Source: Streptomyces clavuligerus (lineage in GTDB: Bacteria > Actinomycetota > Actinomycetes > Streptomycetales > Streptomycetaceae). From it: a stretch of 64,000 nt of DNA. Position 1 is the stretch's first letter. Each line of letters starts with the position of its first letter. The stretch is taken from the NCBI RefSeq assembly GCF_005519465.1, contig NZ_CP027858.1, forward strand, positions 124,001 to 188,000, given 5' to 3'. The notes under the pieces are model-generated. The model ran no database searches and had not been told where the DNA came from. It saw only the letters and a list, made by a program, of their open reading frames with translations. Both the position numbers and the translations under genes were made by a program. Shown piece after piece: positions 34,014 to 42,121 of this stretch.

Positions 34014-36200
34014 CTAACGGCCGGGGGTGAAGGAGATCCGCTGCGGGGCGTTGACGAGTTCCACGGCGAGCGCCCCGGGCGACAGGCTCCCGCCCTCGGG
34101 GAGTTCGCCGAGCTCCCGCAGGGCGTCGGCCAGCGCGGGGACCAGCGGGTCGGGGCCCGCGGTGAGATCCAGGATCTCGGGGACGGCGCCGTCGTGGGCG
34201 GTCCGCAGGAAGCGGCCGATGTCGCCGTCGGCGGGGAAGGACGCCTCCTCGCCGAGGGAGTCGCCCACCGGTGGGGTGAGGCGGCGCAGCCCGATGCGGT
34301 CGTTCTCGTCGACGCCGAAGTGGATTCCGGCGTGGGGCTCGCGGAGGACGACCTCGTCGGGCACCCCGTCGACAAGGCAGAGCAGCAGATCGGGGCCGAT
34401 GACCCGGCGGTGGACGATGTCGAGCAGCCCGCCCCCGGCGCGCAGGGGTTCGACGACGGCCTCGGGCCAGTTCCGGACCAGCGCGGAGCGCATGAGGAGG
34501 CCGGAGAGCGGGCGGGGGGCGTCGAGGGTGTCGTGGGCCAGGCGGCCCACCACCTCGTCGAGGGTGGTGCCGATGCCGGTGCTGAGGACGCCGTCCCGCA
34601 GCGCGGCGCACCACCAGGGGTCGACATGGAAGAACCGCAGGCTCTCGGGCGGCAGCATCCGGACGTCGGGCACCAGGTGGTGCAGGGGGGTCCGGGCGAT
34701 CAGGGCCACCTGGTCGACGGTGTCGCGCAGCTCGGCAAGGGGCCGGCCGAGCGCCCGGAGCAGCCCGTCCCGGAGGGGTCCGGCGCGCAGCGCCCCGGTC
34801 CGCAGCGCGGTGGGGGACGGCGGCCGGGGCACTCCCCCGCTCTGGCGGCGGGGTGTCCCCGCGGCGGCGGCGGTGCCGGTGGTGCGGGCGGCCCGGTGCA
34901 GCCGCTCGCCGAGTCCGTCCTCGATCAGCCGGTGGAAGCGGTCGCGGGCCGGGTGGGCGGTGTCCGCGTCGAGCAGGGCGGCGGTACGGGAGTGCGCGAG
35001 GGCCCGGGTGGCGATCCGGCGGGAGCGGGTGCGGAACGCGGACAGCGCGCTCGCCAGGGTGTCGTCGGAGAGGGCGAGGGCCCGGCCGAGGGTGAAGGCG
35101 GCGGCGTAGCCGACGTCGAAGACGCCGCTGTCGGTGAGGTAGATCAGGGCTTCGTCGGCGTGGCGCAGCGGGGTGTCGCCGAAGCCGGGGGGCCGCTGGG
35201 GGACGACGGGGGTGAAGGGGCCCCGGTACCAGGCGAGGGTGCGTTCCCCGGAGGGCAGGACATGGCCGACGGGGGCGTAGCCCTGGGCGAGCCGGTCGGC
35301 GGCGGGGCCCTGCGCGGGCCGGTCGCCGGTGAGCCGGAGCCCGAGGCCCGCCGGGTCCTCGGCGAGTGCGCGGACGAGGGCGGCGAAGTGGGCGCCCGCG
35401 TCGGGGGCCGCTTCGAAGGACCAGGCGGCGAGGGACACCATCCGGACGGTGTCCTGGGTGGGGCGGGCGCCGCTGAGGTGGTCGGCGAAGCCTTCGAGGG
35501 AGACGAGGTGGGCGGCGTACCGTCCGGCGGTGCGGGGGAAGCGGTTGGCGACGACGACACCGTACTCCCCGGTCTCCAGGATCTCCCCGGCGGGCCCGAG
35601 GACCCGGGTGGCCTCCCGGTCGCGGACCCTGCGCAGATGGCAGAGGTGGCGCAGCTCCTGCCTGCGCGGGACGAGGGCGGCGTAGACGTCGGCGGGGATG
35701 TCGACGGTGGCGCAGGCGCTGTCGAGGAGTTCGTCGGGGACCCGGCGGATGTCGGGGGTGAGCACGGTGCGGTCGGTGTTCCCGAGGAGTTCGCGGACGG
35801 TGCGGGTGCGGGTGGTGCCCTGGGCCCTGGGGTCGTCGGGCAGTTCCTCCTCGGCGAGGAGCAGCAGCGCCAGCCAGGGCAGGGTGAGGTCGTCGGGGTC
35901 GGGGCTGCGTTCCCACGGCAGGATCAGCCGGTTGAGGGTGATGTGCGGCAGGACGTACTCGAAGGCCCCGACGGCGCCGGGCGCGGGGTGGCGGGCATGG
36001 ACGAAGGACTCGTCCAGGGTGAACTGCGGGGCCCGGATCTCGAAGTCCTGCTGGACGGGGAGGAAATTCTCGTCGACCCCGGGGCCTTCGACGGTGTGTT
36101 CGAGGACGGCGGTGTAGAGCCCGCCGGGGGCGGGGGCGATGTGGTCGTCGTGGAAGTGGACGGTGAACCGGGGGGTCTCCCCGGCGGTGGTCTCGGTCAT
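34014..36200 (-). CDS. Unrecognised 728-aa protein of the DUF6603-type operon
   Basis: 728 aa from ATG 36200 with GGGAG five bases upstream. The start lies 20 bases after the stop of the 1099-aa gene, and the stop is 13 bases before the next start. The N-terminal 60 residues are beta-like (VHFHDDHIAPAPGGLY). A long, mainly helical region follows, with a conserved-looking LPWLALLLLAEEEL helix near 105-118. That stretch is hydrophobic but interrupted by acidic residues, so it is not a membrane span. A low-complexity Thr/Ala/Pro linker lies near residue 450. No catalytic motif or family was recognised. Confidence 0.8.
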   Translation of the reverse strand: MTETTAGETPRFTVHFHDDHIAPAPGGLYTAVLEHTVEGPGVDENFLPVQQDFEIRAPQFTLDESFVHARHPAPGAVGAFEYVLPHITLNRLILPWERSPDPDDLTLPWLALLLLAEEELPDDPRAQGTTRTRTVRELLGNTDRTVLTPDIRRVPDELLDSACATVDIPADVYAALVPRRQELRHLCHLRRVRDREATRVLGPAGEILETGEYGVVVANRFPRTAGRYAAHLVSLEGFADHLSGARPTQDTVRMVSLAAWSFEAAPDAGAHFAALVRALAEDPAGLGLRLTGDRPAQGPAADRLAQGYAPVGHVLPSGERTLAWYRGPFTPVVPQRPPGFGDTPLRHADEALIYLTDSGVFDVGYAAAFTLGRALALSDDTLASALSAFRTRSRRIATRALAHSRTAALLDADTAHPARDRFHRLIEDGLGERLHRAARTTGTAAAAGTPRRQSGGVPRPPSPTALRTGALRAGPLRDGLLRALGRPLAELRDTVDQVALIARTPLHHLVPDVRMLPPESLRFFHVDPWWCAALRDGVLSTGIGTTLDEVVGRLAHDTLDAPRPLSGLLMRSALVRNWPEAVVEPLRAGGGLLDIVHRRVIGPDLLLCLVDGVPDEVVLREPHAGIHFGVDENDRIGLRRLTPPVGDSLGEEASFPADGDIGRFLRTAHDGAVPEILDLTAGPDPLVPALADALRELGELPEGGSLSPGALAVELVNAPQRISFTPGR

Positions 36201-36220
36201 GGCGGCTCCCGTGGCGCGCG

Positions 36221-39200
36221 TCAGATCGTCAGCGGTTCGGCGGTGAAGGTGCTCGCGGCACGGGCGGCGAAGCCGTCCAGGGGGTCGTGGTGGCCGGGCG
36301 GGGCGAGCCCGAGGGCCGTCAGCTCGGTGTACAGGGCGTCCCGGGCGGGGACGGTGGTGGTGGCGACGGTGTCGGCGATGGTCCCGACGGGGGTGGGGGT
36401 GGTGCCGTCCTGCCAGCGTTCGGGGACGGGGCCGGTGGGCGGGTCGGCGGGGGTCAGCGGCAGGGCGTCGCTGGGTGCCAGGTCCTCGTGGCCGAGCGAG
36501 ACATCGGTCATCTCGCCGGGGGTGGGTCCGTCCTGCGGCGGCGGGACGACGACGGTGAGGCCGAGGAGCTGCCCGGGGACGAGGGAGTCATGGGCGTCGG
36601 GGTCGCCGGTGCCCCACAGCGCCTGGGGGACGGCGGAGGTGTTCTCGGTGATGATCCAGTCGCGGGCGTGGGGGTCGAAGGGGCGGTCGTCCAGGGTGAT
36701 GGTCAGGGTGTGCCGGGAGTCGATCCCGGTGGCCTCCATGGGCCGGATGTCGAGGAGTTTGCCGTCGACCGTCCTCGTTCCGGCGGTGGCCTTCGACGCG
36801 GGGACGGCGGTGGTGGTGGAGAAGGAGAAGCCGTCGGCGGAGACCACCCAGCGCTCGTCCCCGGTGGCCCGGCGGCGGGCGCGGACGGACTCGTCCTCGG
36901 GGAGGATGCCGCGGAGCGGGGTGATGCGCAGCCGCTCCTCGGGGGCGGGGAGCTGTTCCTGGAACTCGCTCCAGGGGACCGGGGGCGGGTCCTTCTGCGC
37001 GCTCGCGCCGAAGGAGATGTCGAAGTCGATGCACCAGAGGTGGACGGTGGCGATGCCGCCGACGCGCGGGCCCCACAGGTCGAGGTCGACGCCGACCTCA
37101 CCGCGGACGGTGAAGAGCCACAGGTCCACGGAGAAGCCGATGCGGACCCCGATGCCGAGCCGGAACCAGAAGGGCTTCCACTGGATCAGGGCGTCGAGCC
37201 GGGCGCTGAGCCAGGCGTCCACGATGCCGGAGTGGAAGGCGACCTCCAGCCGTCCGCCCGCCATCAGCGCGGCGGGGGTGAGGGCGCAGTACGCCTCGCC
37301 CCGGACGGTGACGACATCGGAGATGCCCCAGGTGAAGCCGAGCCGGGGGACGACGGGGTAGCGCTCCGGCGGGTCGAAGTCGCGGTGGTAGCCGCCGAGG
37401 GTGAAGACGAAGTCCCCGGCGTGGTCCCCGGCGAACCAGGTGCGGTAGGCGAGTCCGCCGGTGAGCCGGCAGTCCGGGTCGAGGACGAAGGACTCGGGGG
37501 TGAGTTCGGCGGCGAGCGCGAGCATGCCGTCGCGGGAGGTGTAGAGGGCCTGGAGGGCGAGCTGGACGCGGGCGAGGACGGGGCCGTCGCCGCGTCCGAG
37601 GGGGAAGGCGGCGGTGGCGAGCCCGAGTACGGCGACGGTGAAGTCGTCGCCGAACTCCACCAGGGCGAGGGCCTGGGCGTCGACCATCCTGAAGACGGTG
37701 AAGTCGATCCCGAGGGCGAACCAGATCCGCCCGGCCTCGGGGGTGATCCAGGGGGGCCTGCCGCCGGCGCCGTCGAGCAGGGAGTCCAGGACCTCCAGCG
37801 GGGGCCGGGCCGGGCCGCCCTGGGCGAGTTCGGCGACGAACGGGAAGGACGGGGTGTCGGCGGGGGCGGGCACCCGGACGGAGCTGTTGTAGCCGAAACC
37901 GGCCGCGATGCCGCGCACCTGGAACGGGGGCGGGCCGAGGCCGGAGCGCCCGCCGAGCACCCCGTAGAGGAAGAGGGAGGGGAAGCCGCCCTCGGCGCGG
38001 GCGTAGGCGCCGAGGACCTTGACGCTGACGACCTTGGCCTCGATCACCGCCATGCCCGCGAAGAGCTGCTCGTAGGGCGGTTCGGACTCCTTGACGAGGA
38101 AGGCTCCGGCGATCCGGACGGGGGGCCGGTCGTAGGCGAGGCCGAGGCCGCTCAGCACGGGGGTGAAGTCCCACTCGCCGTCGCCCCGGTCGATCCGGAC
38201 GGTGAAACCGAGGCCGGAGGCGCTGAGTTCGATGCCTCCGGCGTCGAGGGTCGCGTCGATGGTGACGCGGACGGTGCCGTCGGCGTAGCCGAGGGAGATC
38301 TCGGAGATCCGCAGCGGGCCGAAGACGGCGTCGACGGGAAGGGACGCCTTGGCGGGCTCGGGGGTGTCCTCGTCGGCACGGACGGCCGGGAGGGCCGGGG
38401 GCGCGGCGGGCGCGGGTGCGAAGGGCGGCGGGACGGGGCCGGGCCCGGGGCCGGGCTTCCTGCGGCGCAGCGGATGGACGAGGCCGTAGTTCTTGGCGGT
38501 GAGGGCGATGCCGCCGGTGATGGCGACGGAGGCTCCGGCGGTCAGGTCGCGGGAGGGCAGTCCGAGGTTGACGCCCACATCGGCCAGCAGCTCGTTGACG
38601 GCCTTCACCTTGCGGGTCCTCATCGGCGCGGAGAGGTGGAACGCCTGGAGCCCGGCGAAGACGAGGTCGTCCTCCAGGGGGATGTGCTCGCCGACGGTGG
38701 GGAGGTCGGCGAGTCCCGCCTCGTAGACCCCCTGGAGCAGGACGACCCGCAGCCGTCGGCCGGTGCCGATGGCGGCCCGCTTCTGGGGCAGGGAGGCCCA
38801 GGCGAGCTGGACGTACTCGGTGCGCGCGCTCAGGACGACGGCCCGCTTGCGCTTCTCGTAGGCGAAGGCGACCTGGTGGAGCGAGGGCACCAGCGCGGGC
38901 GGGAGTTCGGCGGGGGCGGTGCCGAGGACGTCGGCGATGTCGTCCCAGGACAGGCTGGCGTCGGAGGACCAGTCGCCGATGACGGTGCCGCCGTCGTAGG
39001 TGGCGGTGAAGACCATCTCCTTCTCCCCGCCGGCGAAGGGCAGCGACAGCGCGGCGGAGAACTGGGCGCCCGCGGTGAGGACGAGATGCGGGACGAGCCC
39101 GGGGTCCTCCTCGTCGTCCTCGTCCTCCTCGTCGTCCCTTTCCTCTTCACGGCCTGCACGGCCTTCGCCCTCGTCGTCGTCCGAGGACGGGAGGGTGAAG

Positions 39201-39520
39201 TCGAGACCGACCCCGCTGACCGTCCCGGCGGCGTCGGCGGTGAAGGACACGACCACGGGGCAGGGACCGTCGACCAGGGTGAAGGAGAGCACCCCTTCGA
39301 CGGTCAGGTTCCCCCGGTCGGGGATCGCCCCCCTGACCGTCAGATCCGCCGACTGGAGCCAGGTCGCGAGCAGTTCGGGGACTCCTCCCAACTCTCTGAG
39401 GCGGTCGAAGGGGATGCCGAAGTCGTCGCCGGAACCGGGAAAGAGATCGAGTAATTCCTGGAGCGAGAGGGCCATGAGCTCCCCGAGCGTCGCGGTGGTG
39501 ATGAGGCCGGGCGGAATCAT
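36221..39520 (-). CDS. Large DUF6603-like beta-rich protein, first gene of the six-gene operon
   Basis: 1099 aa from ATG 39520; ATG 39475, with GGGGAG only three bases upstream, is an alternative start. The N-terminus contains a LSLQELLDLFPG helix. Residues about 115-145 form an Asp/Glu-rich low-complexity run. A Pro/Gly/Ala-rich linker near 345-385 separates two halves. The second half has many amphipathic strands with alternating hydrophobic residues (IWFALGIDFTVFRMVDAQAL; LGIGVRIGFSVDLWLFTVRG), the look of the DUF6603 family as I remember it. There is no signal peptide, so the strands need not form an outer-membrane barrel. The gene leads an operon of five more genes. Family assignment is from memory of motifs and should be searched. 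Function unknown. Confidence 0.72.
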   Translation of the reverse strand: MIPPGLITTATLGELMALSLQELLDLFPGSGDDFGIPFDRLRELGGVPELLATWLQSADLTVRGAIPDRGNLTVEGVLSFTLVDGPCPVVVSFTADAAGTVSGVGLDFTLPSSDDDEGEGRAGREEERDDEEDEDDEEDPGLVPHLVLTAGAQFSAALSLPFAGGEKEMVFTATYDGGTVIGDWSSDASLSWDDIADVLGTAPAELPPALVPSLHQVAFAYEKRKRAVVLSARTEYVQLAWASLPQKRAAIGTGRRLRVVLLQGVYEAGLADLPTVGEHIPLEDDLVFAGLQAFHLSAPMRTRKVKAVNELLADVGVNLGLPSRDLTAGASVAITGGIALTAKNYGLVHPLRRRKPGPGPGPVPPPFAPAPAAPPALPAVRADEDTPEPAKASLPVDAVFGPLRISEISLGYADGTVRVTIDATLDAGGIELSASGLGFTVRIDRGDGEWDFTPVLSGLGLAYDRPPVRIAGAFLVKESEPPYEQLFAGMAVIEAKVVSVKVLGAYARAEGGFPSLFLYGVLGGRSGLGPPPFQVRGIAAGFGYNSSVRVPAPADTPSFPFVAELAQGGPARPPLEVLDSLLDGAGGRPPWITPEAGRIWFALGIDFTVFRMVDAQALALVEFGDDFTVAVLGLATAAFPLGRGDGPVLARVQLALQALYTSRDGMLALAAELTPESFVLDPDCRLTGGLAYRTWFAGDHAGDFVFTLGGYHRDFDPPERYPVVPRLGFTWGISDVVTVRGEAYCALTPAALMAGGRLEVAFHSGIVDAWLSARLDALIQWKPFWFRLGIGVRIGFSVDLWLFTVRGEVGVDLDLWGPRVGGIATVHLWCIDFDISFGASAQKDPPPVPWSEFQEQLPAPEERLRITPLRGILPEDESVRARRRATGDERWVVSADGFSFSTTTAVPASKATAGTRTVDGKLLDIRPMEATGIDSRHTLTITLDDRPFDPHARDWIITENTSAVPQALWGTGDPDAHDSLVPGQLLGLTVVVPPPQDGPTPGEMTDVSLGHEDLAPSDALPLTPADPPTGPVPERWQDGTTPTPVGTIADTVATTTVPARDALYTELTALGLAPPGHHDPLDGFAARAASTFTAEPLTI

Positions 39521-40170
39521 GGCACGGTCGTCGATCGCCTCCGCCGGGAAACCGGACGGGGGGTTGTCAAACAGGTTTTTCCGGCCAATCGAGGGCTTGT
39601 TCAGAACAGCGGCACGGATTTGTTGATTCCAAAACTTATGCCGGGAGCAACGGACGGCGTTCCCCAGGAACGGCGGCGCGGTCGCGCGGCGGCGGCCCCC
39701 GGGAACACGGCGGCGGGCCGCGGGCCGCACGGCGAGGGCCGCGATCGCCTCTGTGAACGGTCACGTCAGCAACGCTCGCGAGCGGTACGCAGCTTGACGC
39801 TTTGTCACCCACGGAACGTGTGCCTCCGGTGGCGGCGCCGGGCGGCGCCCGGCGGCCGTCCCCGCGCAGGGCGCGCACCTGGGACATCCGATGCCCCCGG
39901 TTATGAGGTATGCCACACCCATCTCCTGTGACCCGCCCTCCACTTGAGCGATGATGGAGGGGTCGTCCCGGGGCCGCACCGGGGAAGGCGGACCGGGGAG
40001 ATTCCTTCCGCGAACGGTCCGCGGGACGCCCGCGTGGCGCCCTTCCTTTCCTCGTCGGCCGTATCGGATCATCGGCTCGCGGGAACGTTGTTCCACAGAA
40101 CCGGTATTCACCGGGGGACGGCGCGAGCCGCGTCGCACACCGTAGTTCCATGACCGAAGGGGGTTGCCTG
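39521..40170. promoter_or_regulatory. Divergent promoter region of the large operon and the small secreted peptide gene
   Basis: 650 bases with no credible gene. A/T-richer DNA at 39560-39650 with TTGACA on the - strand suits a promoter for the operon to the left, though no clear -10 was found at standard spacing. A perfect 12-bp palindrome CGCTCGCGAGCG lies at 39773-39784. A 5-3-5 inverted repeat GGAAC-GTT-GTTCC lies at 40082-40094, about 80 bases before the peptide gene, and may be its operator. Confidence 0.5.
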
Positions 40171-40362
40171 ATGCAGAGAAGGCACCGTATATCGCTCGCC
40201 ACCGCCACCGCCGCACTGCTGATTCTCGGTTCAGCGGGGGCGGCCATGGCCGACAACCACATGCCCGCCCCGCCGCACGGCGGCAAGGGCAAGGGCACAG
40301 TCGGGACTCCGGCGGGCTCCGCGGGGGCGCCCGGATCGCAGGCCCCTGCCGCAGGCCGCTAG
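40171..40362 (+). CDS. Small secreted peptide/protein, unknown function
   Basis: 63 aa from ATG 40171 with AAGGGGG seven bases upstream; an ATG at 40150 would add seven residues and lacks a ribosome site. Residues 1-28 form a clear Sec signal peptide (basic start, ALLILGSAGAAMA, cleavage after AMA). The mature part is only about 35 residues: DNHMPAPPHGGKGKG followed by a Gly/Ala/Pro-rich tail. His residues near the mature N-terminus could bind metal, but this is speculation. It is oriented away from the large operon and runs into the end of the terpenoid operon, 32 bases away (convergent). No family was recognised. Confidence 0.7.
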   Translation: MQRRHRISLATATAALLILGSAGAAMADNHMPAPPHGGKGKGTVGTPAGSAGAPGSQAPAAGR

Positions 40363-40394
40363 TCGGCCGGGGCCTGCCGGGCCCCGGTCCCGGG

Positions 40395-41333
40395 TCAGCG
40401 CCCGGCGTAGTACCGCCCGTACAGCCGCACGGACCAGCGGGCGGACCGTTCGACGACGAGCGCCGGCCGGTGGCCCCGTGAGGTGAGGGGGCGCAGCGCG
40501 TCGGCGCACTCATGGACATGGCGGCGGACCCGGTCCTCCGCGTCCGCCACGCTCAGTCCGAGGGTGAGCGCGTCGACGATGCCGAGGGCCCGCTCGACCC
40601 GATGGCCGCTCAGATCGTTGGCGAGGCGCACCGCGAGAGCGGCCCGCGCCAGCGGCGGCAGGAGCTGCGGGAGCCGGTCGGAGAGATCCGGCTCCCGCAG
40701 TCCGCACCAGAGCGTGATCGCCTTGAGGGCCACGGCGATGGTCCGTGCGCCGATGTCGAGATACTCCGCCAGGGACGGCGGCGGAGCGGTGCCGTCCGCC
40801 CAGGCGCGCTCCCGCAGGGTGCCCGTCAGCAGGGCGGCGGCCTCCTCCTGCCAGGCGTGCGCGACCGGAGGCGCGAGCCCGTCCAGGGCCCGCGGCACCA
40901 GGTCGGCGAACGCCCGTACCAGGGGCGGGTCCTCCGCGCGGGCGGACGCGGCCCCGTGCAGGACGGCGAGACAGCCCTCGATGGTCTCCGCCACCGAGCC
41001 GCTGTCGGCGGTGCGGTCGTCGGAGTGGTCGTCCAGGGCGTAGGTCCAGGTCAGCAGCCGCGTGGTGAGGGCCAGGGCCTCCGGGTCCCGGTCCGGGCCG
41101 CCGCAGAAGGCCGCCGCCAGACAGACCTGGGGGACGATGTCGGTGGCGAGGGAGAGACCGTGCTGCCCGGCCCAGCGGCGGACGCCGGGGACGAGGCGGA
41201 GCGCGGTCCCGCAGCCGTCGACGGCGTGGTGGAGGAGGGCCGTGTCTCCGGGACCCCCGGGGCCCTCCCGCTCCCCGGTGCCGTCCCCGGTGCTTCGTCC
41301 CCCGGTGGTCTTTCCCACGGCGTTCTCCTCCAC
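40395..41333 (-). CDS. Class I terpene synthase-like protein
   Basis: 312 aa from GTG 41333 with AAGGAG seven bases upstream. The helical fold of class I terpene synthases is indicated by the aspartate-rich motif DDHSDD (D101-D106) in LTWTYALDDHSDD and a second metal motif NDLSGHRVE (N239, D240, E247), where Gly243 replaces the usual Ser/Thr. The length fits bacterial terpene synthases. It is the last gene of a coupled operon that also encodes a class II cyclase; pairs of this kind make bicyclic diterpenes or sesquiterpenes in two steps, ionising the cyclic diphosphate second. It could instead mainly remove the diphosphate. The substrate (C15 or C20) cannot be fixed. Confidence 0.8.
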   Translation of the reverse strand: MEENAVGKTTGGRSTGDGTGEREGPGGPGDTALLHHAVDGCGTALRLVPGVRRWAGQHGLSLATDIVPQVCLAAAFCGGPDRDPEALALTTRLLTWTYALDDHSDDRTADSGSVAETIEGCLAVLHGAASARAEDPPLVRAFADLVPRALDGLAPPVAHAWQEEAAALLTGTLRERAWADGTAPPPSLAEYLDIGARTIAVALKAITLWCGLREPDLSDRLPQLLPPLARAALAVRLANDLSGHRVERALGIVDALTLGLSVADAEDRVRRHVHECADALRPLTSRGHRPALVVERSARWSVRLYGRYYAGR

Positions 41334-41359
41334 GGTGTCTCCTTCGGACGCTCCAGGGG

Positions 41360-42121
41360 TCAGCCGAGCCAGCCGCCGTCCACCGGGTGGTCGGAGCCGG
41401 TGATGTAACGGGCCTGCTCCGAGCCGAGGAAGGCGACGAGGTCCGCCACCTCCTCGGGGCGGCCGAGGCGGCCCGCGGGGACCTCGCGGGCGAGCCGTCC
41501 GGCCGTACCGGCGGGGAGCGCGCCGAGCATCGGGGTGTCGATGTGGCCCGGGGAGACGGAGACCACCCGTATCCCGTACTCCGCGTACTCCCGCGCGGCG
41601 GTCCTGGTCAGTCCGATGACGGCGTGTTTGGCGGCGGCGTAGGGGCCGAACCCGCGCACGGCCCGGGCGCCCGCGACGGACGCGATGTTCACCACCACCC
41701 CTCCCCCGCGGGCCCGCATCGCGGGCAGGGCTCCGCGCATCATGTGGAAGGTGCCGTGGAGGCCGGTGCGGACCACGGCGTCGAAGTCCTCCGGCGGGTA
41801 CGCGTCCAGCGGGCGTCTCGGTCCGCTGATACCGGCGCTGTTGACGAGGAGCGTCACCGGCGGGTGCTCGGCGGCGAGCCGCCGGTAGAGCGCGGCGACG
41901 GCGTCCGGGTCGCGGACGTCCAGGGATTCCGCGGTGATGGACAGCCCCTGGGAACGGAGTTCGTCCACGAGCAGCCCGGCGCGGTCCCGGTCGGTGTCGG
42001 CGACGACGGTGGTCCCGGCGGCGGGGGCGAGCCGGCGGACGCAGGCGGCGCCGATACCGGAGGCGCCGCCGCTGACGAGGACAGTGCCGTGGGCGGGGGC
42101 GGCGGGCCGGGGCGCGCTCAT
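41360..42121 (-). CDS. Short-chain dehydrogenase/reductase
   Basis: 253 aa from ATG 42121, overlapping the P450 stop (ATGA). It is a classical SDR: cofactor motif SGGASGIGAA near residues 19-28, NSAGISG near 95, catalytic Ser in IASVAG near 146, and YxxxK in YAAAKHA near 159-165, followed by SPGHIDTPM. An Asp ending the second strand (VVADTDRD) favours NAD(H). In this operon it most likely oxidises an alcohol made by the P450 or the cyclases to a ketone or aldehyde. It lies 26 bases before the class I synthase gene. Confidence 0.92.
   Translation of the reverse strand: MSAPRPAAPAHGTVLVSGGASGIGAACVRRLAPAAGTTVVADTDRDRAGLLVDELRSQGLSITAESLDVRDPDAVAALYRRLAAEHPPVTLLVNSAGISGPRRPLDAYPPEDFDAVVRTGLHGTFHMMRGALPAMRARGGGVVVNIASVAGARAVRGFGPYAAAKHAVIGLTRTAAREYAEYGIRVVSVSPGHIDTPMLGALPAGTAGRLAREVPAGRLGRPEEVADLVAFLGSEQARYITGSDHPVDGGWLG

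Noticed and set aside
26539..39520. The unknown operon as an extracellular contractile injection system or Tc toxin
   Set aside because: No sheath, tube, baseplate, AAA ATPase, Rhs/TcB-TcC or VgrG-like sequence was recognised; only the hemopexin repeats recall toxin proteins.
36221..39520. An outer-membrane or secreted barrel protein
   Set aside because: There is no signal peptide, and the window looks like a Gram-positive streptomycete; alternating strands alone do not show membrane insertion.
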